Below are positions 22,131 through 34,363 of a DNA stretch of 64,000 bases, piece after piece. Where the stretch lies: the NCBI GenBank assembly GCA_012064415.1, contig SSNU01000038.1:1-64000 (forward strand), read 5' to 3'. Numbering within the stretch: the stretch's first letter is position 1; every line of letters starts with the position of its first letter. The notes below the pieces were generated by a model. It had not been told where the DNA came from and searched no databases. It saw only the letters and a program-made list of their open reading frames with translations. Both the position numbers and the translations under genes were made by a program. The stretch is from Gyrodactylus bullatarudis. Lineage: Eukaryota > Platyhelminthes > Monogenea > Gyrodactylidea > Gyrodactylidae.

Positions 22131-22990
22131 GGGTATGCCCTACTCATCTAAGCGATGAAAAAGTAAACTTTCTTTGCATGTCTCTATAGCATTATGTGTA
22201 CATATTTTTTTCTTCGACACAGGAAGGCATCTCTCTTTCTTTCTCATACATCATCCCTAACAAAGAAGGAACTCATACTTTACTTTTGAATGAATGCTTT
22301 TGTCAAAGTATATACAATGTTCAGTAGTCTGTGTCTACTCATCAAGCCAGCCAACTCTCTAGTAGAAATGAGAAAGACTCAATCTCCACGCTGTTGTGTG
22401 TATACATTGCTCATAGAGAGAGAATTCCTTTTTGATTAGTACTTTGTACCACTCCAACTAATAATAGTACCCCACTCTCTACAGTATGTACAAAAACATC
22501 AACTCTCCAAGATACGAGAGACCATCTCTCATGTGATTCTCATCTGATGGGAATGAGACCACTTCTCTCTCTTCCCCATTTAGCCAAGTGTATGCCTCAT
22601 TGCCTTGAGCATCGTCTGTTCTCTATCACTACACACTAATAATAATAAGCCAACTCTGACATTTTTTCATACACAATCGATATGTACATTTATTTGAGTT
22701 AGTATTAATCTATTCATTCATGTATACAGAAATATATATAATGGTATATGAGTATGTTTTTCTCTTCCCATATATATGGATATACAATCTTGAAGAATAA
22801 ATGATACCAATCACCTCACCCCTCCTCATTTCTATAGTGTATGTCTATCTTCAAGTACTACTATAGTGCTCCTAACTGACTCAGTCTCTTCTGATTGGTT
22901 CTTTTCATCTGCCTATATTATATCAAAAACATGTTTGTCTCTCAATCTAAAGTCTGTTAAGCTAAGAGATATTAGCAGAAATAGTCAGAG
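22130..22990 (+). promoter_or_regulatory. CTCTC/GAGAG-rich putative promoter of the zinc-finger gene
   Basis: This stretch is compositionally unlike its surroundings. It is much richer in C and G and holds many CTCTC or GAGAG pentamers, for example near 22230, 22356, 22418, 22475, 22505-22540 and 22563. It ends about 50-100 nt before the ATG at 23042. TATATATAATGG near 22733 could be a TATA element. GAGA-type clusters mark promoters of developmental regulators in some animals; that role here is inference. Confidence 0.5.
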
Positions 22991-23041
22991 CATTTCTTAA
23001 CCAGATTCAAAATTCCAAAAGTTATTCCTCTACTACACAGA

Positions 23042-25704
23042 ATGTCAGAGCAGATTGAAACAAATTATCATAATATTGTTGATAAGGAAAATTTAACTCC
23101 CAAAGACGCATTTAACTTTCAGGAGTCCTTGGAGAAAAACTTGGATTCTTGCGATGACTCAGACAAGGAAAACAATCCCAGTCTCACCATTAAACTTTGT
23201 GATGAAAACTTTAAATTGCCCAACAACTTTGCATATCAATACAAGATGCGTAAACCAGTTGAATCATGGAAATATATAGAAGTGAGTTTATTTTCGGATA
23301 AATTTATTTATTTATTTATCAAAATTCGATAGTCTTGGAGTAAAATTTCTAATTGGATTTATGCAAAATTACTACATTTCATTGAATTAAATTTCCAAAA
23401 TTATGTTCAATTAACACATGTCTGAATTTGAGAAAGAGGGGTCTATTTTTTTGTTTACAACAACTGGGTACAATCCCATTTTGAAGTCTAAAAAAATTCT
23501 TTAAAATCATTTATTCTACACAAGAAGAAAAAAGGGACTGTAATGTGTTTATAATATAGGGAGTAATCCCTTTTCCTATATTCAATAACTGGCATTAATT
23601 TATTTATAGAATTTTAACAATCCTCTCATGTCTATCAATTAATCTAGACAGAAAATTTATGTGAGAATTTCAAGGCGTCAAAAAAGATTATTATTCTAAT
23701 GAATTGTAGATGGAGGAAATCCCCTGTCTTTCTTAATACATAATACCATATAAGAAAGAAACATTCACACCTCATTGAGTCCTATTTCACGTATAAAAAA
23801 CATGTTTGTAAGGAATTAAATCTACCAAACATTAGTCATGTTTATTTTGAAAATACATTAAAAATCTTAAATCTTGATAAGGAATTGATCAAGAAGTTGA
23901 CAATAATAAAATCTGATCTAAAAGAGCATGTTTTAAAAAAAATCTTATCTCACAATTCAAGATGTTCACTTGTTGTAATATATCAAAAGAAGACAACGTG
24001 CATGCCCGATTGTTTCCAATCGGGATAACATTAAAATAAATAAATATTATTTTTATGACCATTTATCATGTTATTTTTTAGACTCAACGAGAAGACGGCC
24101 AGAATTTCTTCACATGTCGTATTTGTTATTCTTCATACAAGCATAAGAAATCGTTGAATAAACATTGGCGTGATAAACATGCCTCAGTGCCTAGACCTGA
24201 GAATGCCGGCGATGAGAGCAGCGAGGAATCTGAAGACAACACCAGTGAAACAGAATCCATACAAATCCCATTGTCTTCAATTGAGAATAAAATTGGCAAT
24301 GTTAACCAGCACACTCCGAGATCTTCCCTTTCAATAAAGCGAGAACGTGATAGTCCAGATCAACTCGACAAAGATACTCAAAATACTCAGAACAAGGAAA
24401 ATTCCTCTGGTAAGAGAAGAAACAGCATGATTCCAATACAAGAAAAGAGAAAAGAACCAACTACTGACCTTAACAACAACAATAATAATAATATAAATAC
24501 TAACTTGAATTTGAATCAAGTAACCAATGGTCCTAATCCATTGGGTAATATATTCCAGAATATTTTCTCAGAATACCTAAAGAATCAAATATCCATCGAT
24601 AATTCAAGTAACAATATTCAAGATCAACAAAAGAAACTCCTTAGTCCAAGACCATTGGATTTGACAACAAATGAACAAGTTGAACTACTCAAAAACAGCC
24701 AAATTATTAAGAATATTAACCAACCTAATAATAGCAAGCCAATTAATATTAGCCTTATTAAAATTATCCTACAGACCCTGTTGAACAACATGGAAACAGA
24801 GACAGCCTCGTATTATAATGAGCTCTCCTCTTCAACTGCAAACTTGTTGAAATCTTTAAAAATTATCTTGGCAGATTTTGATGAGACCATGACAACAAGA
24901 CCTCAGGAAACTAAGCCTTCATCTCCTCAATTGCCTCAGAATTCATTGATACTCCAGGCTACAAACTTGCTAAATCAAAATGCTCAAAGTCTCTTGGGCA
25001 ATACAAATTTCATACCAGTGACAACTCAGAATCAACCCCCACCCCAGATAAATAACCCATTTACAAATTTTCTGAATCAAAATCAAAATATTTTTAGCCT
25101 ATTCCAGGGAAATAGTACTCCTCAGAATAACATCAATCTTCGTGTTCCAATACCTCCAACACCAGAGAACTTGAAGCCTCGTCGTCATACAATGGCCGAA
25201 AGGAAACCTAGACCCTTACAGCCTCGCAAGAGTTTTACACCCGGTGAAACAAAGTCAAACAACAATAGTACAACTCTTGACGATTCTAATCAAATGAACG
25301 GGGATCAAAATGGTCCCATTTCTTGTCCCCTCTGCTCATACGAAGCTAGATGGTTCAGTGAACTCAGAGCTCATATGGTCAATCATTCAGATCATCGCAT
25401 GTTCGGCTGTTGTTATTGTAATTATCGAGCTAAATGGAAATGGGACGTTGCCAAGCATATGAGAAGATGTGCCTTGGCTAGGCATGTCGCTCACATGCCA
25501 AATGAAGGTCTTTTGAGGATGGTAAAATATTTTGCCCCACCCGAAGGTGATGTTCTATTTTCATACTTTCCAAAGTCCGGATATCCCGGTGTTGGCGTTG
25601 ATAAGCCAATCAGTCCACCTCCCTACATGTTGAATAATCACACAAATCCAGAATCTGAAAATCAATCACCTCAACCAGAAATGTCAATGGTGAACTTTAA
25701 TTAA
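23042..25704 (+). CDS. Zinc-finger transcription factor, three dispersed fingers
   Basis: Two exons, 23042-23281 and 24082-25704, joined in phase 0 across an 800-nt intron (GTGAGT...TTTTAG), 620 residues. The N-terminus is acidic. Finger 1 spans the exon 2 start (C92-C95-H108-H113). A long low-complexity middle is rich in Asn, Gln and Pro with a short poly-Asn run near 147. Fingers 2 and 3 are adjacent: CPLC...H511-H515, then CCYC...H539 with Cys543 in place of the last His (C2HC). The linker SDHRMFG and the repeated ARW/AKWKW segments suggest a conserved DNA-binding pair. PLDLT (about 189-193) resembles a CtBP-binding PxDLS motif, so a repressor role is possible. AATAAA at about 25875. No named orthologue is recognised. 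Confidence 0.88.
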
Positions 25705-25879
25705 TAATTTCCATCTTTTTGTTTTACAACCAAACTATTATTACTATTTTATTTTCCCATGTTTAATTGTACATCTCTCGATTGTATTTGAAAGAGAACT
25801 TTTGTTATTCTTCAAGACTTTGATTAGACCTTAATATTTTATTTTTATACTCATAAATTTGTACATAATTTCAAATAAA

Positions 25880-26890
25880 CCTAATAATAAACAGATGATT
25901 ATCGAATAATCAAGAAGAAACGAATAACTTGACTGGTTTTCCCAAAATACTCAAAAAATAACTCCATATCGAAAAAACTTTATTCTCATGTTATCACAAT
26001 AATAAGTCCAATTTTTGTATATTAAAATCCTAAATCATAATTGTATTTCATTGAATAACCATTCGTATAATCTTAGACTTCTAAGAGAAAATTTATTGTG
26101 AACACTACACCGATTGAATCAAAAGAAATTTGAAAATTGTATTTTGTAAATTTTAATATCAATAAAAAGTATAGAAATTTATACAATTCCTTTACAATTT
26201 TTGTAGAAATTTTCAGCCGTAATTCTTTAAGAATCCCTTTTTTGAGACCTATTATAAAGACCTCCTTAACAATATTGAAATTCACTCTGACCACGATAAA
26301 ATACAGAAAAACATTTCTCAATTACATACCCGTTTGAAAGTAAAAGGTTTGATGAACTAATGTGAAAAACATGATTTTATTCAGTGTATATTGAAAATTA
26401 ATTTAACCTGAGATCAAGATTTCCCCCGTTCAAAGTCACCTTAGGTTAATTAAAGTCAGTACCCCAAAAGTTGGGGCCCCAATAAATGGCTATCTAATAC
26501 AAATGTACATTGTACCAATTTATTATATACAGAGTCTGTAATACAGACATACACGATTTATATTATGCATATTTCATTGAAAAAAAACAAAGGATTTTGT
26601 AGAGGTTATAATCTAGAAGAATCTAATATTACACGTGAAAGTATATATTTTATTTTTTTCGGGTCAGATAATCTATACAACCATATTAAAGGAAGAAAAT
26701 TAATAGTTTTTTTTGTTAGACAAAATCTTGAATTGAATTATGAAAAAAATTAAATAATGTACACAAAATAAATGTAAATAAATCTGATAAATAGCATGAA
26801 ATAATTTTGATCTTGTGGATTTATAATGTTTTAAATAGAATGGCAATACAAATAGAGAAATTGTTAATATTAAACTCTAGTGTCTGAAGG
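25880..26890. other. Intergenic, nothing recognised
   Basis: AT-rich sequence after the zinc-finger gene's polyadenylation signal. Short open frames on both strands overlap each other and lack splice or motif support. Confidence 0.5.
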
Positions 26891-26894
26891 TAAA

Positions 26895-27640
26895 TCATCT
26901 GGCGGTTATTACTTAATGTAGATAAGAATAGAGAAGAGACTTAGAATAATCCAGGTTAGATCTGATGTGCGACATGACTAATTTAAGATTAGTCAGGTTT
27001 TCACAATCAGATAATTTGTATTTTGAGAATAATTTATTAAAGGAATTCAACAAAAAATTAAGTTTATATTTCGCATTTCTAAGAGAATAATTACTATCCG
27101 CTGTAGAATAAGATTCAGAGAATTTTTTAACTAAAAATGCATATCTGCGAACCCAGAGTGGATGAAGCCCTGAGACCGAGATTAATGCATTGTAAGAATC
27201 TAAATGGGGAAAAATTGAGTGTAGAAATCTATATTGAATACGTTCAATAGATAGACATTGAGAATTATTTAAATTAGGCAAGAGTGGGAAAGAGTAGTCA
27301 AAAAGCGGAAAGACTGTGATTTGTGAGCTTTTTTACTTCAGTGGACGAGGAGAATTTTTTAATAGTATAAATAAGGGAATTTATTCGAGAAAAGTTTAAG
27401 AGATGGTCTAATTTTAAATTAGATGTTATACTGAAACCGAGGTCTGAAGTAAAGGAGATAATTTCTCCAGGCAGTAGAAGCGATTCCATGAGGGTTGCAG
27501 GAAGACCAGATGGGAGCATTATTTTGCATTTATCTCTATTAATATAGAGCCCCATGGCCTCAAGGGAATCTTTAAGAAGTGAGAAGTTGTGATTTATTTT
27601 AATAATGTCTAATGCATTATTTACTTTAAGATGAATTTAA
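26895..27640 (-). pseudogene. 5'-truncated LINE, C-terminal reverse transcriptase and 3' end
   Basis: Two frames in sequence, 27555-27298 and 27281-26913. The first carries GLYINRDKCKIMLP, the segment downstream of the YADD box. The second carries LSIERIQYRFLHSIFP, SGLHPLWVRRYAF and ends DYSKSLLYSYLH. A stop or frame break separates them. The same C-terminus and 3' tail occur at 27900-28010, 29480-29590, 30820-31221 and 53440-53520. Confidence 0.85.
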
Positions 27641-27687
27641 AATCATCATAGTTAGAGGGTGTTTCTAAGATTTCTAAGAGTTATCGA

Positions 27688-28010
27688 AAGGCTGGTGTGG
27701 CGCAGTGGTATCTCTCTCACCTCTCAATCGAACACTATCGATGTTCTTTTAATTAGACAATCAATAATTTCTATATTTTTGTATATAAATAAAAATGTTT
27801 CGATTTCAAGAAAAAAACTGAATTTGAATAAAAAATATTTTTTATAAATAAATATTATTTTTTTATAACTTATTTTTGTTGGACATAAATATGAATTATC
27901 TGATTGTGATGATCTGACTAATCTTAAATTGGTCATGTCTCACATCAGACTTAAAATCGATTATTCTAAGCCTTTGTTTTATTCTTATCTTCACTAACCA
28001 GATGATTTTA
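27688..28010 (+). mobile_element. Possible SINE: tRNA-like A box joined to a LINE 3' tail
   Basis: GGCTGGTGTGGCGCAGTGG at 27690-27710 contains TGGCGCAGTGG, a perfect fit to the RNA polymerase III A box. A B box is weak or absent. After an AT-rich body, 27900-28010 carries the same 3' end as the LINE copies, readable as HIRLKIDYSKPLFYSYLH followed by AACCAGATGATTT. A tRNA-derived head plus a borrowed LINE tail is the classic SINE design, but the body is degenerate, and chance adjacency is possible. Confidence 0.35.
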
Positions 28011-28147
28011 GAATTGCTTGCAGACCCTAGTCTTCATGTTACATTATTGCAATGATTTTACTAGCTCCAGAGCTTTTAATTTAACATCTAAAAATCATTT
28101 ATCAATCAGAACATTATAATTAATAAAGTATATTTATTTTTGAATAA

Positions 28148-28702
28148 TTATTTTCCAATAAGACTCATGTTGCCCACTTTTACGATTTGAAGAAAAAAAT
28201 TATTTTCAAGAAAAAGATGGCCCGTTTTTTCGAGCTTTAAATTCAGCATTCTTATTGATTTAAAAGTAGGAGTGTGGCCAAAGGATGTTTTTTAAGATCA
28301 GAATTAGATAAGAAAACTGTTAAATTTTCGAAATTTCATTGATTTTCAAGCTGGGATAATGATCAAAAAATCAAAATTCAGCTACCAGACGATAATGAGG
28401 TTATGCATTAGAACAGATTAAGCATTTCTGATATCTTTCTGTTATTGTGATCTCAAAAGCATCTTTTGGTCACACTCCTACTACAAATCTATAAAAATGT
28501 TGAGTTCAAAGCTCGAAAAATGGGATTTGGCGCCACATTTCTCACAAAAAAAAATTTTTCTCACAATTTTTTCTTTAAATCATAACAGCGGACAACATGA
28601 GTAGGATTCCAAAAAATCTCTAACAAATTCGAATTTTCGGTGAAAAAATCGAGGTTTTCGTAAAAATCATAGATTCCCAACTTCATATAAATTAGCTTTA
28701 TT
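28148..28702. mobile_element. MITE, dominant family
   Basis: The left side reads CTCATGTTGCCCACTTTTA and the right side has the complementary GACAACATGAGTAGGATTCC followed by CATAGATTCCCAACTTCATA and ATTAGCTTTA. Inner arms around CGAGCTTTAAATTCAGCATT and its counterpart near 28500 also pair. No coding sequence. Confidence 0.7.
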
Positions 28703-29479
28703 AATATTATAATAAATGAAATTTCTGAATACTTTTTTATCATTTCAAATACATTAGGAACATTATTGAAAATTTCCTCCGAGATGTAACAAATGAAAGT
28801 ATATTTCCTCTATGCAATTATCGGTTTTCATATTTTCTTCTATAGTAACAAAGTTTTCGAATAATTTTCCGTCTACTCAAAGCTTCTTGTAAGGTAGAAA
28901 ACAAAAAAGAGTTTTAAAAAATATTATTATAGGAGGGAGTAGATTTGAGAAAGCTGTGGACACAAAACTTTCTCACCTAAACGAGAGTTAAAAATCAAAT
29001 AGGAATCAAATACTAAGAAGACTCAGAAAAAACTTTGTAACTAGGCTTTATCACTAATTTAAATCTTATTTTTTACTCCTCTCTTGTGAATTAAGATTAT
29101 GTTTTATTCCTGGTTCCTTCTAATTGATAGGGGAAGCTGTCACATGTATTCGATTTATTGTTTCTGGTCAATTAACGAAGGAAGTTAAATTATCCTCAAT
29201 GATGGTTGATAAGATCTTTTTCTGCTAGAGTTTAATTTTCAAATCTCCAGCATACTCAAAAAAATATTTACTTCGAAACATTTTCTATGCCTTTATCTAA
29301 TTGGAAGTTCATTGATATGAAGTGATTTCTACTGATTTCATTTGAGAACAAAAAAGATCCAGATCATGTAGCCTACAGATTAGAGGATAGAGGAGAGTAA
29401 ACAATTTTTGATCTCAAGTTGCATATAGTTTTGATGGAATTAAGGTAATAACTATACTTTTATCAAAAATGTTATACCT

Positions 29480-29590
29480 TATTGATCTTAAACCAGTTAT
29501 GGCTCATATCTAAAATTGACTATTCAAAATCTCTTCTTCATTCTTACCTTCACTAACCAGATGACGAATAGAATTACTTTCCAGACTCTT
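29480..29590 (+). pseudogene. LINE 3' end fragment
   Basis: A short copy of the shared LINE C-terminus, readable as KIDYSKSLLHSYLH, with the conserved trailer CTAACCAGATGA. It is 5'-truncated to about 100 bp, typical of aborted target-primed reverse transcription. Confidence 0.65.
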
Positions 29591-30819
29591 TTCACAATCA
29601 GAATAACCTATTGATTTTATAAACAAAAAACCATCATTTATGCAATTTTAATCAGAGATATTTTTATGTTTATATGAACTAGATCATATTATTGCCATAT
29701 TTCTGTATATTCAACTTCTAATATATGAATTTATTTCGAACAAAAATAAAATCTAGGAATTTCCCTGCTTTGTGCAGAAAAAAAGTAAAAAATTTAGATT
29801 GTTGATTTAACGTTAATTCTTTGTGAAAATATTAGACGCAGATTCTAAAATTGCGATTTTCAACGGGTAAGAAAATTCTTTTGAAATCTTCAATGAATGT
29901 TAGTAAAGAAAAATTCAATTGGGGTACAAATACCCTCTTCAGTTATTGAGACGCTTGAAATCTGAACTACAATTCCAATTTTAGTTAAAAATCGCATAGT
30001 CAGAAAATTATTATTTTTTGAACTCCATGATGAAGCGAGCCGATCAGTTGTTAAAATAAGAAAAATTTCAAAAAAAATATTGAATCTGAATTTCGAAAAT
30101 GCACCAAAGTTTTGAAATAGTGCTGATTTTTAGGATGATCATTAGACGAAGAACTTTGAATTTGGCCATAGGTTCCTTTTCCTCCAATCAAAAATTTCTG
30201 GGAACTTCTTAAAGCGAATTCGAAATTTCTGTCTAATGATGATACCGAAATTCAACATTGAATTGTTCCAAAAAAAGAAAAAGGATTAAATTAAAGAAAA
30301 CATGATTTTCCCCAGAACCAATTTGTATGTGAGACGAATAAAGAACATTAAAGTCTTGATGACATGAAAATAATGGTTTAAGTTCATGTTCTGACACCTT
30401 AATTTACACTCTCCTTCTTTAAGACAGGGAAATCTTCCATCTCTGAGTTCATTGTCGTGTAGACAGAGGTGATTCAAATTCACACCTTGATTCGATTGAG
30501 GAAGAGTTCATTCTTCAAAACAGAACAGGGAAGATTAAAGAAAGTCTTCGCCTGATGAAAGAATGAAATGTGTAATCAGGAGATTTGGATAGAGAGTTAT
30601 ACTGAGCTGATTGAAGAAAACTCAATTTTTCTTGATGTGATAATGTCTCTCTGTATGAATTGGGCGTGAACGAAACTAATTATCTGACTTGTCTTGGGGT
30701 TTGTTATAATCTTTTAATTTTAAAAGAAAGTAAGAATTTTCGAGTACAATCCAATCAAAAATTTCATTAAAGGATAGGTTAAATCATTATCTTTAAGAAT
30801 TAAGGCGTACAAGTCATTA

Positions 30820-31250
30820 GTGATCACACACTTTGACTACGTCTCACCCTTATTAATAAACTTGACTAATGACCAAGCCAGTAGAATCGAAAGAATTCAA
30901 AGTAGATTTCTTTATTCTCTTTTTCCCGAACTCAGTTCATACAATGCTCGCATCTCGGCGTCTGGCCTCAATCCCTTATGGGTCCGCCGTTACGCATTCA
31001 TCATAAAAAAATTCTCTGAATCTTCAATTAAAATTGAACGATCCTATAATCTGAGAAATACTAATTATGAGAATAACTATTTACTCGCTACTTATAATAA
31101 ACTTAACGAGAAATACGACTTGTCAAATTGTGACAACCTTAACTGCATAAAAAGTATAACTAAACATATCCGATCTAAAATTGACTACTCCCAATCTCTC
31201 CTATATCCATATCTTCATTGAGTAGATCTAACCAGGTGATTTTCGATTTA
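30820..31250 (+). pseudogene. 5'-truncated LINE, C-terminus intact to its stop
   Basis: 133 open residues: SRIERIQSRFLYSLFP, SGLNPLWVRRYAF, SYNLRN and the family terminus DYSQSLLYPYLH, then stop and the AACCAGGTGATTT trailer. It is a close relative of 26913-27281 but on the opposite strand. The upstream reverse transcriptase is missing. Confidence 0.8.
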
Positions 31251-31319
31251 TTTTTTCCAGATATACTGCCAACACTATTTACATTTTGGATAGATCAAGG
31301 TATCTAAATCAACCCCCCC

Positions 31320-31560
31320 CCACATTACAAATTCTTGTGACCTAAGCTTGGAAAGAATTCAAGACAGGTTTCTCCAGGCTTGCTTTCCATCAATCGACTC
31401 TAATAATTCTCTTATTGCTATATCTGGCTTGGCCTTGTCTAGCATCGAAGAACAGCTTTTATTGTAAAAACTTTCGCTTCACTCTCCTCGTCTGAAATTA
31501 AGAATAACTCTTTAAGAAAACTCTAATATTCATAACATTATCATCTCAAATATTACAATT
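31320..31560 (+). pseudogene. Second LINE C-terminal fragment
   Basis: Directly after a C8 run at 31313-31320, the frame reads LSLERIQDRFLQACFP and NNSLIAISGLA, the same thumb-region motif as the preceding copy but from a different family member. It then decays with stops. Confidence 0.6.
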
Positions 31561-31606
31561 ATCTAGAACTATTTTGGTGTGCTGCCTTCAATTGCTTGGG
31601 GATTAA

Positions 31607-33124
31607 CCCTTCCGGTGCCATTGATTTTTAATTAGACATGAAGATGTAATTAAAATGATGTAATTAATGAAGCTTACATAGAAAATGTTTGAAACTAAAT
31701 TGAAACCCATAATTATAATACAGTAATCATTGAACTTTTACCTTTTGAATGTGACACATTGCCTTTTTTATCAAAGTTTATTTTCAAGAGTTTTCATTCT
31801 CAGTGGACGAATGCAATAGGGCTTAGTGGTACTGATCGAATCAAGAGAAAATTATCTTTAAATTGAGACGAAAAACTAAAATATTGTGAAATTTTGGCCA
31901 AAAAATTATCTTTCCAAAAACTTGTTCTACTTTTAAGTAGATCTATGATGAGAAAAATCTATGTTTCATAGGAAAAATTGGGGTGTACGATTTCTCATAC
32001 ACCAAAACTGGGGCGCAACTGAATATCATGATGCACTGTTTCAAACTCTTATAGTACCAGGAGCGGGACTTTACACTAAAGTATGGTATACATTTATATA
32101 TATCTGTAGATGAAAATCATTTGAAATTTATTTCATTGAATCAGCTGATGTACCCGATATGATATCAGCTGATCAGCTGAAGTCAGTATAAGCTTTTTAA
32201 TTTGTCCACTCTTTAGAGTACCCTGTAAAATTCTGAGTTTTTCACCTAATTCTAGCGATATATTACACTTTATTATTCTGGAATAGGACTGCTGTTTAGT
32301 TTCGCAACCGAATATAATAGGTTGAAACCCTGAATAAAAAGGTTGATTCTTTTCCTAAAAAATTGGAAATAATCAGAACAGGTTCTTGTAGGATTTTATC
32401 TTCCCTCAAAATTTACACACATATGTAATACATATTATGTATTTAATTTCGTTGAGTTGACAGATATGCGTTATAAAAAACTTAACTTTTTCTATCAAAC
32501 ATATCTAATATGTGAAATACCTACAAATTAATCTATTTATTTAAAATTGAATAAATTAATAATATGTATTTTCACCTATTTACTGTCAAGTATACATTTG
32601 TACAATATTTTTTTTATCGATTGAAATTAACACATCTTATGTAAATCTAAAATTGTTAGTTTCAATCTATACTTGTTGATGATGATTATAAACCCTCTAA
32701 GTTATCAAGAGTTTTTAAAGGAAATAATGCCTATAATTAATTAATCCGGCAAATAATAAGACCCTGAATAAATTATCAGCCAAATGTCTCTTCAGTTTTG
32801 TTCTTTTAATTTGGAAGAACTTAGGCTTATTATGCTTAGCTTAGTGAGATTGAAAATTACTTATAGTTTCATAGTACGCTGATAGCGACTATGTAATTTT
32901 AAAAAAGTCGTTTAGTTTAGGATATTTCGTTTAAAAAAAATACCATTTTTTGACTCCGATAATTACTATCATTTCAAGGTGATCCGATTTCTGACCTTCT
33001 AGGGGTACGGCTCCTTGATAAAAGAATAATAGTTCTTCATTAAACTAGCAATAAATTATTTTTAGATTCTTCAATTATGGAGAAAGTTACGTGTCCCATA
33101 TATGACGCACTGGCGCTTGAAGGG
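31607..33124. mobile_element. piggyBac-like non-autonomous element with TTAA on both sides
   Basis: TTAA at 31603-31606 is followed by CCCTTCCGGTGCCA. The other end reads TGGCGCTTGAAGGG followed by TTAA at 33125-33128. Sub-terminal CCCATATATGAC resembles the ATATATG tract inside the ends of the piggyBac copy at 47401. About 1.5 kb with no transposase motif recognised inside. Confidence 0.65.
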
Positions 33125-33955
33125 TTAATTTAAAAAAACCCAACAGAATTGCATCAAGTGATGAAGAAATATAAAAAAATTCTTACAATAAAATTCAATC
33201 TTTTAAACTTTAAAGGTCAAAGCTATCGTATGATAAAACAGATGTTTGTCCTTAGATATTAATCTTTTCAACTTTTGTTTTTTTGTCACGATTTCCATTC
33301 TGAGTGTGGTCTAGGAATGGGTATGAAAAACTTTGCAAACACTACTTTCTAGAATTTCCTGCATGCTCTCTAAAAGATCAAGTTTTTTATGCAACGAATA
33401 TGTTTATCTCTTTATCTTTCACATTATAGAAGGCTTGTTGTTTAAACCGGTTAAATTTTGTGATTAGTAAGGGATGAAAATCTGAATGAAATGAGTAAAA
33501 AATGAACTCACTGAGTTCTTCAGTTGTTAGACAAGTTTACTACTATGAGTTGTAAAGAGAATTTGATAAACTTATTATTTCTCAATTCTTGTGGCATGGG
33601 AGAAAATGTAAGAAAATTCAATTTTTTTATTTCCATAAATGCTTCCAATATCTCGAACTTGTTTCAAATTTCATTAAAATGGATTTTTCTTCATATTATG
33701 ACAAAAAAATAATAATTAAATAACCGTGCGTTAAAAGAAAGATCCTCATCACAAATAGTAAATCTTGAGGTGTAAACTCGAAGGGGGATTGTTCCAGGGT
33801 GAGTGTGTTTGTGTTATTCTTCATTTAAACATAGTTTTGCTTATTTGCTGCTCTCTTTAAATTTGATATTCTTTGATAAATGTTGAAAATTTTTTGCTTT
33901 TCAAAAATGCCAATGAGTTATTGTTTTCTTGAAAATCTTTTCACTTTTCAGCAAA

Positions 33956-34363
33956 TTAAATTTCATAGTTTCGATGTTTTGCCTGTGTCAATGTATACGA
34001 GCAAAAGCCATATCTTCGCAAACATCGACATCTATGATGTTCAAAATCCCTGGTGTCATCTGGCATTAGACCTGTATTATAATCCCATCGACTGCATCCA
34101 ACCTGAGCACAGGCTTCAAAGCATTTACTTGGTGATTTAACAATACATAGAAATGTGCCGGACGCTTTAATTGATAAAATATGTATCATGTTATTCGATT
34201 GTGAAAGATAGTTTATAAGAGAAAACTCACGCGAATGAAAGTCGTGTCCTCTTTCCTCACACGGCAGGGAATACGAAAGATTTCGATATATTATCCCCTC
34301 GACAGTTGTCACGACACCAATAACCATCCAGCATATTATAAGGAATCCTTTGGTTGATATCAT
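33956..34363 (-). CDS. Small secreted cysteine-rich protein, possibly PAN/apple-like
   Basis: Two exons, 34231-34363 and 33956-34164, joined across a 66-nt intron (GTGAGT...TTAAAG), predict 113 residues. The frame also reads through the intron without a stop, so splicing is inferred from the strong donor and phase fit. Residues 1-23 form a signal peptide. The mature part has eight cysteines, with CFEACAQVGCSRWDY reminiscent of the central helix of PAN/apple domains and a HHRCRC segment near the end. The function is not recognised. It stands alone on the minus strand between transposon remnants. Confidence 0.6.
   Translation of the reverse strand: MISTKGFLIICWMVIGVVTTVEGIIYRNLSYSLPCEERGHDFHSREFSLINYLSQSNNMIHILSIKASGTFLCIVKSPSKCFEACAQVGCSRWDYNTGLMPDDTRDFEHHRCRCLRRYGFCSYTLTQAKHRNYEI

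Noticed and set aside
33880..34140. 86-codon plus-strand frame
   Set aside because: Antisense shadow of exon 2 of the secreted Cys-rich gene.
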